Of a DNA stretch of 12,880 nucleotides, positions 6,201 through 12,880 are shown in pieces (positions within the stretch are counted from its first letter, which is position 1; each line of letters opens with the position of its first letter). This DNA is from Candidatus Bathyarchaeota archaeon (GTDB lineage: Archaea > Thermoproteota > Bathyarchaeia > EX4484-135 > B24-G1). The stretch spans positions 1 through 12,880 of the forward strand of contig QMYG01000007.1 in NCBI GenBank assembly GCA_003662535.1. Reading direction: 5' to 3'. The position numbers and the translations under genes are program-made. Below the pieces are notes generated by a model, which was not told the origin of the DNA, did not search any database, and saw nothing but the letters and a program-made list of their open reading frames with translations.

Positions 6201-7160
6201 CTAAGGCTTCGGTATGGCCAAGTCGGAGGGTCCAACACCCGAAAGCTTAGCCTCGGGGTAGTTCTTCTCGATTATCGAGATGATTGTCTCGGCGTATTTG
6301 ACCTTCTCCCTAGCTAGGAAAGCTAGGTAGTCTGGGCTCACCCAGGGCCTGTAAATTGCGCCAGAGCCTGCGGCTAACGCTGTTCCCGGCTCGATTTTGT
6401 AGTAGCAGGGTGCGGCTATTCTGGTGATTTCTGGGGTTTCCCAGATGCGGTTGAAGCCTCCGAAGGATTCGGACAGTATGACGTGCACGTCTATTGGTAT
6501 GTTTACTGCTTTTCTTATTGAGGCGAGCATGGGGAGCGTTAGGTCTCCTAGTGGGTTGAAGGTGTCTGCTCCGAGCATTTCTAGGACCTTCGCCCCAGCT
6601 GGGTTTCCGTGCCCGGCGTAGATGCTGACCTTAAACACAACGTCCTTCGGTATGTCCCCGGCTTTCCGCATCTCGTTCAGGAGCCAGAGGAGCCCCTCGT
6701 CTACCACTAGGAAGCCCCTGAAGCCCAGCTCTATGCACCGCATGATATCCGCAATCACGATGCGCAGGTTATCCGAGCCCCTAAACCTAATCCCCGAGTA
6801 GGCGCCCTCAGGGGTTATTAGCTGTCTACCTAGCCCCCAGCCCCTTCTCGGCCCCGGCGTCATTATGACCTCCATCTTTGCGTCCCTCGCCATCTCCGCA
6901 AACCTAGTCAGCTCCCTGTCGTCTAGGAGGGTTGCACCCATCACGACGGAGATTAGGCGGTGGACTGGCACATCCCTCTTCTCAGCCTCATCTATGACCG
7001 CCTCCAAGACCTCGGGCCTCTCGACCCCGGAGATTTCGATGCGGTAGTGGCATCCGTCTGGAAACCTCTTCTCTGAGGTTGGGAGCTCGTAGAGGTCTCT
7101 GCCCGGGATTCCATGCTTCTCCATCAGTTCGCTAACCCTATGCAGCGACAAACCAGACAC
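6201..7160 (-). CDS. Barrel protein resembling peptidase family U32, function uncertain
   Basis: 319 residues, cytoplasmic, with no signal peptide or membrane segment. The pattern of alternating beta strands and helices suggests a TIM-barrel-like fold. Conspicuous conserved-looking motifs are PDGCHYRIEISG (35-45 region), TPGPRRGW (101-108), LVVDEGLLWLL (151-161), AGHGNPAG (182-189) and GADTFNPLGDLTLPML (197-212). From memory, similar proteins are labelled U32-family peptidases, but I see no motif proving proteolysis; U32-type barrels include RNA- and cofactor-modifying enzymes. A GTG start at 7160 is used, and a TTG three codons in or an ATG at codon 13 cannot be excluded. It lies just upstream of the aldolase-Fae pair on the same strand, so it may act in the same pathway, although a hairpin and separate TATA box indicate its own transcription unit. 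Confidence 0.7.
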   Translation of the reverse strand: MSGLSLHRVSELMEKHGIPGRDLYELPTSEKRFPDGCHYRIEISGVERPEVLEAVIDEAEKRDVPVHRLISVVMGATLLDDRELTRFAEMARDAKMEVIMTPGPRRGWGLGRQLITPEGAYSGIRFRGSDNLRIVIADIMRCIELGFRGFLVVDEGLLWLLNEMRKAGDIPKDVVFKVSIYAGHGNPAGAKVLEMLGADTFNPLGDLTLPMLASIRKAVNIPIDVHVILSESFGGFNRIWETPEITRIAAPCYYKIEPGTALAAGSGAIYRPWVSPDYLAFLAREKVKYAETIISIIEKNYPEAKLSGVGPSDLAIPKP

Positions 7161-7189
7161 CCCAGCGCTTCGGAAATAGTGCCTGAACA

Positions 7190-7198
7190 GTATAAAAG
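7190..7198 (-). promoter_or_regulatory. TATA-like box for the U32-like gene
   Basis: CTTTTATAC on the minus strand, centred about 34 nt upstream of the GTG at 7160. This is close to the archaeal TATA consensus and predicts a leader of roughly 8 nt. It lies in the 59-bp spacer after the RNase J-like gene. Confidence 0.5.
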
Positions 7199-7219
7199 AA
7201 TAAACGGAAAGAACAGCCC

Positions 7220-8506
7220 CTAAAGCCTATACTCCACGCCCTTCTCGGGCAATACTGCGCACACGCCCGGGAGAGACTCCGCCATCCTCGCTAACGCTTG
7301 GGGGGCCTCCGTATGAACAGGGTAGAGGAGCTTCGGCGACAAGGCCTCAATCACCTGCATGAGGTGCATCGGAAACGCATGTCCAGACGTATGAACGTGG
7401 TAAATCGGGACTCCGAAGAGGTTGAGCCAGTTCTTCAGGCGGCTAAACTCTATTTCGCCCTCCTCCTCAAAGGGCTCCGAGGAGCTCAGTATGAAGTAGC
7501 TCCCGGGAACTGGCTCAACCTCCAGTATTTCTTTCTCCCTGTAGAAGCTTGTTAGGAGTATGTAGTCGCTTTGCCTCTTCTTTATTTCGTCTACCGCCTC
7601 TTCGTAGGGTATAACGTCTACCTTGGGTTTTGGTGCGTTGAGCTTTTCGTCTTCCTGCAGTGCTTCGAGGACTGGCCAAAAGTATTTTGTTGCTATGACT
7701 TGGCGTTGTGTTTCCTTTGCTACTCGGCAGATGGTTCTGAGCCTGTCTACGTCGCTTGTGGAGGTGTTTACGATGACGAGGCCTCGGCAGGCTTCCACGC
7801 ACTTATGCATGAGCCTTTCAACCTCCTCCTCGCTTATCGGGTTTACCGGCTCTCCGAAGTTGGTGGCTTCGCAGATTAAGGCCTGTATTTCTTCGCCTTC
7901 CAGCTTCTGCCAGAACTGGTCGCCCTTCTGCGTTAGCTTTTTTCCGAAGCTTCCGTGAAGCCTGAAGTCTCCTGTGTAGACTATGGTGCCCCCGGTTGTG
8001 TGTATGATGAGCACGTAGGCGCCCGGCGTGCTGTGGTCTACGTGCCAGGGCCTTATTTCCACGTCTCCGATTTGTAGCCTGTCCCCCGTCCTGTAGGTTT
8101 TGAAGTCTAGCTGTGCCATCGCTTTTGCCTCTGCGCTCCGCCTGCTTTCCAGCTTCGCTTTTAGGATTCTGTGGGTTGCCTGTCCGAGGTAGACTGGTAT
8201 GGCGTTCTCTCCTGACGGAAGTGCGCAGATGCCTGCATAGTGGTCTGAGTGCGGATGCGTGATTATGCAGGCGTCTACCCCTCCGACGAGCCCTGTTTCC
8301 CTGTCCCTAAGCTCCTTCGGAATCAAGCCCACCCTAAAGTAGTCCTCCACGCCTCTAGGCCTCGAGAGGGGGAAACTGAAGAAGCTCCTCCACCTCCCAA
8401 AGTTTATTCCGAAATCCAGAAGTATTTTCGTTTCCCCGTCCTCCAGCAATATCTGATTTCCGCCAACCTCCCCCTCAATCCCGCTAAAAAACCTCAACTT
8501 CACCAT
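7220..8506 (-). CDS. Beta-CASP metallo-beta-lactamase protein, RNase J-related
   Basis: 428 residues. The metallo-beta-lactamase core has motif II HPHSDH (84-89), motif III HVDHS (155-159, with H158) and motif IV TGDFR (178-182, with D180). The beta-CASP insertion carries an acidic motif A (E213 in ICEATN), motif B HTSGHA (H376) and motif C VHTE (H398). All metal ligands expected of a two-zinc nuclease are present. Proteins of this type process or degrade RNA, as aRNase J does 5'-to-3'. Motif II differs from the HxHEDH usual in archaeal RNase J, so this may be a distinct paralogue. Start ATG at 8506 with GGAGG 9 nt upstream. Only 4 nt separate it from the kinase gene, so the two are co-transcribed. 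Confidence 0.85.
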   Translation of the reverse strand: MVKLRFFSGIEGEVGGNQILLEDGETKILLDFGINFGRWRSFFSFPLSRPRGVEDYFRVGLIPKELRDRETGLVGGVDACIITHPHSDHYAGICALPSGENAIPVYLGQATHRILKAKLESRRSAEAKAMAQLDFKTYRTGDRLQIGDVEIRPWHVDHSTPGAYVLIIHTTGGTIVYTGDFRLHGSFGKKLTQKGDQFWQKLEGEEIQALICEATNFGEPVNPISEEEVERLMHKCVEACRGLVIVNTSTSDVDRLRTICRVAKETQRQVIATKYFWPVLEALQEDEKLNAPKPKVDVIPYEEAVDEIKKRQSDYILLTSFYREKEILEVEPVPGSYFILSSSEPFEEEGEIEFSRLKNWLNLFGVPIYHVHTSGHAFPMHLMQVIEALSPKLLYPVHTEAPQALARMAESLPGVCAVLPEKGVEYRL

Positions 8507-8510
8507 TCAG

Positions 8511-10208
8511 CTAATCCTCCAACTTCCTACTTAGCATAGCAAGCAATCCTGTGGAATGGGGCACAAGTAAGGTCAGAACCCTCGTGTATTTGGGAGAAAA
8601 AATCTTTTTCACCACGCTTTTTGAGCCGCCGCCCTCCACGTAGCCCTTCAGGAACTCCTTGGCAAGCTCTGCTAAGGTTCCTACAGGCGGGAGGAAGGGC
8701 GGGGTTGTGGACACAGGCGTGTAGAACGCCAAGAAATGCACGAACTCCGCCAAGTCCCAGGCGCAGTCCCCCTCTGGAGCCGCCTGCTCCAAATCCACGA
8801 TGTGCAGTTCTCCAGACCTGTCTACCATGATGTTTTCCGGCTTACAGTCCCCCAGAGTTATGCCAAGCTGGTGTATCCTCGCTATGAGCCTACCTGCCTT
8901 CCGCATGAGCAGCCTCTCCTCCTGCGTCGGATTCCCCCTCAAGGCAATTTCCTTTACGATTTCTGCCAAGTTTCTCCCCTCGATATACTCTTTGAAGAGG
9001 AGGAGCCTCCTCGGGCTCATGTAGAGGATTTCCGGGGCTGGGACTCCATGCCTCCTAAGCAGCCTCGTCGCCACGTATTCCCTCCTCATCCTAGCCCAGC
9101 CTAGAATTGCGAACCTCTTTGCACCCAAAGCCCAAAATGCAACTGGAATCCACTTCAAGCCCTCCTCCTCACCGAAGTTCTTCACCACAACCCTGTGCGT
9201 CTCGCCGTTTCTCTCCAGCGTGAGTAGGTAGGTGCAGGCGAGGAACCAGCCTATGCGCTGGACATGCGTCTCTGCGCCTGGATAAAACCTGCGGACGAAG
9301 CCCTCCAGAGTTGTGTCGTCGGACAGCGAGACCTGGCCGAAGCCAACCTCCAAGTAGAGGTAGCTCCTCGAGTCTTCAAGCCTCGAGGGCTGGGGTGTAT
9401 CCGCAGGTCTTCCCCTTCTGGTGCACACCAGCCACTCGTAGAGCTGGTGCTGCAGAACCCAAGGGTTTAGGTTCATTAGGAGGCGAGCTGTGCGTTTTAT
9501 GGCTAGCTTCGCCATGTGGGGGATTGGGGTTCCGCTTCCCCGAGCTAATAAGCGTCTACCAACCCTCAGGTATTTGTCTGAGGGCCTAACCCAGCCCTCA
9601 TCCGCAAGCTCTTTAATTGCCTGCGTGAATCCAGCCATGATTGCGTCTATGTTTCTTTTACGCACATCCTTTGCAAGCATCTTCAGGAACTGCTGGAAGG
9701 TTGGGGGTCTGAGGAGGCTCCTCCGATTTATGTATTCGTGGATGAAGTATTCTGGGTGGATGAGGAGTTCGTGTGCTAGTTCGGGACTCTCCCAAACCAG
9801 CTCCTCGAGAGCTTCCAGCACTATCCTCTTCTTCAGCCGAACCTCCCACTTCCGCAGCAGGTCTGCGCCGACCAGAGGTATGTAGGGCATAAATAGGCGC
9901 TCGGATAGGCAGTCCCCAAGCAGGCTCCAACGAAGGTCTAGCTTGAGCAGGCCGCTGTCTACGGTTAGGATGTGCACGTCTTCCCCGTCTACGTGCCTGA
10001 TGTATCTGCCTATCCCACGCCTCTTCCAGCCTAAGACCATAAGCACGTCTAGGCCTAGGCCCCGCTCCTCGTAGCCCATAGCCCTCAGCCCGTGAAGCGA
10101 TATGGAGAGAATCCTCCCAGGCCTAACCAAACTACTGCAGAGGCTGACAACTCGCCTGTAAATGTCCGTGTTTGCGGTGCGTCGGCCTTTGTTCAAGGCG
10201 AACTCCAA
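8511..10208 (-). CDS. Protein kinase-like protein with N-terminal nucleotidyltransferase-like domain
   Basis: 565 residues from the TTG at 10208. The C-terminal half is a small protein-kinase fold of the RIO/Bud32/aminoglycoside-kinase group: lysine in RVVVKNF (K343), a helix-C glutamate (E377 in RREYV), catalytic loop LGDCKPENI (452-460; D454, K456, N459), metal-binding DLE (472-474) in place of DFG, and a following DCAWDLAEF segment (481-489) typical of this group. The first 100 residues (SLHGLRAMGYEERGLGLDVLMVL and LKLDLRW) resemble a nucleotidyltransferase with one of the paired acids missing. Residues 110-250 are helical linker or an added domain. No ribosome binding site precedes the TTG and the frame stays open about 27 codons upstream, so the true start may be earlier. 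The kinase call is firm; the substrate is unknown. Confidence 0.8.
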   Translation of the reverse strand: MEFALNKGRRTANTDIYRRVVSLCSSLVRPGRILSISLHGLRAMGYEERGLGLDVLMVLGWKRRGIGRYIRHVDGEDVHILTVDSGLLKLDLRWSLLGDCLSERLFMPYIPLVGADLLRKWEVRLKKRIVLEALEELVWESPELAHELLIHPEYFIHEYINRRSLLRPPTFQQFLKMLAKDVRKRNIDAIMAGFTQAIKELADEGWVRPSDKYLRVGRRLLARGSGTPIPHMAKLAIKRTARLLMNLNPWVLQHQLYEWLVCTRRGRPADTPQPSRLEDSRSYLYLEVGFGQVSLSDDTTLEGFVRRFYPGAETHVQRIGWFLACTYLLTLERNGETHRVVVKNFGEEEGLKWIPVAFWALGAKRFAILGWARMRREYVATRLLRRHGVPAPEILYMSPRRLLLFKEYIEGRNLAEIVKEIALRGNPTQEERLLMRKAGRLIARIHQLGITLGDCKPENIMVDRSGELHIVDLEQAAPEGDCAWDLAEFVHFLAFYTPVSTTPPFLPPVGTLAELAKEFLKGYVEGGGSKSVVKKIFSPKYTRVLTLLVPHSTGLLAMLSRKLED

Positions 10209-10437
10209 GCGAATGGTGTAGACGGCGCATAGATATTCTTTCCCTAGGAGGTGAAGCCTGAATCCTCCAGAAATGCCTCCACTCCCACATGATTAGATGT
10301 AAGTGTCTGACTTTTTCATTACATGCATACGGTGTTTTTAGGTTATGTCTTTGAATTAGGATTTATTTTTCGCAACCAAGATTTATCAAAAATGTTAAAA
10401 CTTATTTGGGGGTATGGCTGGGAGTTAGTGAATAGGC
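10209..10437. promoter_or_regulatory. AT-rich divergent intergenic region with promoters for glmS and the kinase operon
   Basis: 229 bp between divergently oriented genes; 10290-10410 is the most AT-rich stretch of the window. For glmS, AACTTATTT (10399-10407) is centred about 35 nt before the ATG and preceded by an A-rich BRE-like GTTAAA. The minus strand has several AT-rich blocks (for example AAAAATAAATCC around 10358-10370) but none is at a standard distance from the TTG at 10208. The part next to the kinase gene (10209-10290) is GC-richer and continues the kinase reading frame, so it may be coding. No RNA gene is evident. Confidence 0.45.
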
Positions 10438-12252
10438 ATGTGCGGTATTGTTGGGTGCATTCTCAAAGTTGGTAGTGTTGCCCCTCTCATCCACGACTCC
10501 CTTAAGAGACTTGAGTATCGTGGCTACGACTCCTGCGGCGTAGCCACGATGGATAGGGGCCGCATCTACATGAAGAAGGACAGCGGCTCCATAGATGAAG
10601 TTCACGCCAGACTAAACCTAGACGACCTCCCCGGCAGAATAGGCGTCGGCCATACTAGGTGGGCGACACACGGGGCCCCAACGCAGGTGAACGCCCACCC
10701 ACACTTAGACTGTAAGGGCCGCATCGCAGTTGTTCATAACGGAATAATCGAGAATTTCGCCGAACTACGCAGAGAACTCGAGGAGAAGGGCCACAGATTC
10801 GCCTCAAAAACAGACACGGAGGTTGTTGCACACCTCGTAGAGGATTATATGGCTGGAGGCCTAGGCTTCGTTGAGGCCTGCCGAGAGGCGATAAAGAGGC
10901 TTAGAGGCTCCTACGCTTTGGCGATACTCTGCGCAGGCGAGGAGAGAATCGTCTGCGCTAGGAAGGAGAGCCCCCTAGTGCTCGGAGTCGGGGCGGACGG
11001 CATGTACTTTGCGTCCGACATACCCGCCTTCCTGCCCTACACGAACCGTGTCGTCGTGATGGAGGACGGCGAATTAGCAGTGCTCACGGACAGCGGATAC
11101 GAGATTAGGCGCATAGACGACTGGAGCTTGGTGAGCAGGGAGCCGAAGCTCATCGACTGGTCTGTGGACATGGCTGAGAAGCAGGGCTACCCGCACTTCA
11201 TGCTGAAGGAAATACACGAACAGCCTAGGTGCCTCAGGGACACGCTTAGGCTCCAGCCCGTCTACCTAGACCTCATGGCGAAGTTCCTAGACAGGGCTCA
11301 GGAACTCTTCCTCGTTGCGTGTGGAACCTCCTACCACGCCTGCCTAGCTACGTCCTACCTCTTCTCCAAGCTGGCGTGTAGGGGAAGCCACCCAGTCATC
11401 GCCTCTGAGTTCATACAAAACTATGGAAACACGCTTGGAATAGGAAGCACAGTCCTAGCTGTTAGTCAGTCTGGAGAGACAGCAGACACACTTAGTGCTG
11501 TCTCCTACGCAAAGGACAGGGCCGCCACAATTCTAGGAATCACGAACGTCGTCGGCTCAACCCTCACGAGGCTGGCCAGAGTCTACGTCTGCCAGCAGTC
11601 AGGCCCGGAAATCGGCGTAGCGGCGACGAAAACCTACACCTCCCAGCTCTCGGTTCTGACGCAGCTAGCCATAAAGCTCGGAATGCTTAGGGGTAAGATT
11701 GGCCACGTCGAGGGCGAGGAACTTCACGAATGGCTATGGCGCATACCAGACATAACGGCTGAGATACTTGACTCTAGGGAGAAGCAGGTTATGGAGCTGG
11801 CTAAACGCTACGCTGGGAGCGACAAGTTCCTCTTCGTCGGCAGGGGAATCAACTACGCCACAGCCATGGAGGGTAGACTGAAGCTCCTCGAAATCGCCTA
11901 CATTCCCTCGCTTGCGTATGCAGGCCTCGAAGACCACGTCTTCGGCTTCGTAGACGGGGGAACAATAGCCGTCTTCATCTGCCCAAACAACAATTCGAGG
12001 AAAGTCCTGATAGACGAGATGAACCTGCTGAGGGACGTTGGTGCGAACATCATCGCCCTGGCCGAGGAGGGAGATGTGGAGGTGGCTGAGGTGGCGGACG
12101 ACGTGGTCTGGCTCCCAGCCATGCCCCTAGACCTGCTCACGCCAATACCCTACATCGTCCCGCTCCAGCTCCTCGCCTACTACACATCCGTAGAACGGGG
12201 CCTAAACCCAGACAGACCAAGAAACCTCGCCAAATCAGTAACAGTCAAATAG
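10438..12252 (+). CDS. glmS: Glutamine--fructose-6-phosphate aminotransferase (isomerizing)
   Basis: Makes glucosamine-6-phosphate from fructose-6-phosphate and glutamine, the entry step to UDP-N-acetylglucosamine for surface glycans. 604 residues, normal family length. The N-terminal class II glutamine amidotransferase has the nucleophile C2 (MCGIVG), RGYDS, TRWATHG (73-79), HNGIIENF (around 100-107) and TDTEVVAH. Two SIS sugar-isomerase domains follow: VACGTSYHA (293-301) with SQSGETADT (343-351), and FVGRGINYATAMEGRLKLLE (466-485). The C-terminus keeps PRNLAKSVTV with the conserved lysine K599. One oddity is that the loop normally reading AYAAGELKHGPLA is AYAGLEDHVFGFV (493-505), so the active-site loop is rearranged and one residue shorter. 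ATG at 10438 is forced by C2. No strong ribosome binding site is present, so a short-leader transcript is likely. It is followed by the cyclo-ligase gene after 33 nt. Confidence 0.93.
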   Translation: MCGIVGCILKVGSVAPLIHDSLKRLEYRGYDSCGVATMDRGRIYMKKDSGSIDEVHARLNLDDLPGRIGVGHTRWATHGAPTQVNAHPHLDCKGRIAVVHNGIIENFAELRRELEEKGHRFASKTDTEVVAHLVEDYMAGGLGFVEACREAIKRLRGSYALAILCAGEERIVCARKESPLVLGVGADGMYFASDIPAFLPYTNRVVVMEDGELAVLTDSGYEIRRIDDWSLVSREPKLIDWSVDMAEKQGYPHFMLKEIHEQPRCLRDTLRLQPVYLDLMAKFLDRAQELFLVACGTSYHACLATSYLFSKLACRGSHPVIASEFIQNYGNTLGIGSTVLAVSQSGETADTLSAVSYAKDRAATILGITNVVGSTLTRLARVYVCQQSGPEIGVAATKTYTSQLSVLTQLAIKLGMLRGKIGHVEGEELHEWLWRIPDITAEILDSREKQVMELAKRYAGSDKFLFVGRGINYATAMEGRLKLLEIAYIPSLAYAGLEDHVFGFVDGGTIAVFICPNNNSRKVLIDEMNLLRDVGANIIALAEEGDVEVAEVADDVVWLPAMPLDLLTPIPYIVPLQLLAYYTSVERGLNPDRPRNLAKSVTVK

Positions 12253-12285
12253 GAACCGGGAGGAAAGATTCAGAGAAAGAAAGGC

Positions 12286-12880
12286 ATGGAAGAGTCCAGC
12301 ATAGAAAAAGCTAGAATCCGCCAGAGAATCTGGAGTCTCCTAGAGGAGAAGAACATAGCTAAGTTTCCTAGACCAGTTTTTGGGCGTATACCAAACTTCG
12401 TCGGCGCAGAGCTGGCAGCCCAGCGTCTAAGAAAGCTGCCAGAATACCAGAGAGCCGAGACGGTTTTCTGCAATCCAGACTCCCCGCAGAGGCCCGTCAG
12501 GGAAAACGCCCTCATTGATGGAAAGGTTCTCGTTATGGCGACCCCGAGGCTGAAGAGTGGGCTTCTGCTCTTGGAGCCGAGGCGCATTCCAAAAAAGGCG
12601 TTTAGACGTGCGTCTACCATACGTGGAGCCTTTCAGTGGGGAAGGAAAATCCAGCCTTGGAACATCGAGATTGACTTGAAGGTTGTTGGTTCTGTTGCCG
12701 TTTCTCCAGACGGCGCACGACTAGGGAAGGGACACGGATACAGCGACCTAGAATATGCGATTCTGCTGGAGTGCGGAGCAATAAAGCCCGACACACCAAT
12801 AATAACCACAGTTCACGACCTTCAGGTGGTAGACGGGATACCGACAGGCCCAAACGATGTCCCAATAGACATCATAATAA
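12286..12880 (+). CDS. 5-formyltetrahydrofolate cyclo-ligase family protein, 3' end outside window
   Basis: The 198 visible residues match the 5-formyltetrahydrofolate cyclo-ligase (5,10-methenyl-THF synthetase) family. They show an N-terminal KARIRQRIW helix, a nucleotide-pocket segment GKGHGYSDLEYAI (147-159) and a later TVHDLQVVDGIP stretch (175-186), with NDVPIDII at the window edge. Bacterial members convert 5-formyl-THF to methenyl-THF with ATP. Archaeal members act in folate- or methanopterin-linked C1 metabolism or thiamine-related chemistry, and this one appears longer than the roughly 190-aa bacterial enzymes. Start ATG at 12286; GGGAGG lies 22 nt upstream, too far to be ideal. It is in the same frame as glmS and separated from it only by a TAG and 11 codons. 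The open frame runs off the window end without a stop. Confidence 0.8.
   Translation, partial: MEESSIEKARIRQRIWSLLEEKNIAKFPRPVFGRIPNFVGAELAAQRLRKLPEYQRAETVFCNPDSPQRPVRENALIDGKVLVMATPRLKSGLLLLEPRRIPKKAFRRASTIRGAFQWGRKIQPWNIEIDLKVVGSVAVSPDGARLGKGHGYSDLEYAILLECGAIKPDTPIITTVHDLQVVDGIPTGPNDVPIDIII

Noticed and set aside
9490..9885. A 131-codon plus-strand open frame antisense to the kinase gene
   Set aside because: Low-complexity serine/arginine composition typical of an antisense shadow; overlaps conserved coding sequence.
10297..10324. Inverted repeat ATGTAA / TTACAT in the glmS upstream region
   Set aside because: Only 6 bp arms with a 16-nt gap in AT-rich DNA; expected by chance.

Overview
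This window looks like a hyperthermophile-type or related archaeal chromosome, most likely Thermoproteota or a neighbouring lineage. The signs are AT-rich TATA-like boxes about 35 nt upstream of starts, GGTGG-type ribosome binding sites, frequent GTG and TTG starts, a formaldehyde-activating-enzyme (Fae) domain typical of H4MPT-dependent C1 metabolism, and a beta-CASP nuclease. No rRNA, tRNA, CRISPR array or insertion sequence was seen. The taxon is inferred from gene content and signals only.

Region 1 (1-3128, minus strand) is a compact, overlapping five-gene block that looks like the DNA-packaging end of a provirus or another virus-derived element. In transcription order it holds a 136-aa unknown protein, a 95-aa protein with two membrane segments, an ABC-type ATPase fused to a GNAT acetyltransferase domain (COG2401-like), a 90-aa helical protein in the small-terminase position, and a terminase large subunit whose 3' end is cut by the window edge.

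Region 2 (3195-7160, minus strand) is the most unusual part. Two tandem paralogues each join an N-terminal DapA/KDG-aldolase-type class I aldolase barrel to a C-terminal Fae domain. The second gene in transcription order (3195-4691) keeps the Fae catalytic histidine. The first (4702-6099) has lost it. A U32-peptidase-like barrel protein lies upstream, separated by a hairpin/oligo-T element and a TATA-like box. By analogy with the known archaeal Fae-Hps fusions, the aldolase may release or consume formaldehyde that the Fae domain exchanges with a tetrahydropterin carrier.

Region 3 (7220-10208, minus strand) is a two-gene operon: a protein kinase-like ATPase with a degenerate nucleotidyltransferase-like N-terminus, then a beta-CASP metallo-beta-lactamase protein related to RNase J.

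Region 4 (10209-10437) is an AT-rich divergent promoter region. Region 5 (10438-12880, plus strand) holds glmS (glucosamine-6-phosphate synthase, with an atypical isomerase loop) and then the 5' part of a 5-formyltetrahydrofolate cyclo-ligase family gene, a second C1-related function.

Across the whole window the hexamer GTCTAC/GTAGAC is strongly over-represented, in several reading frames and in non-coding DNA.
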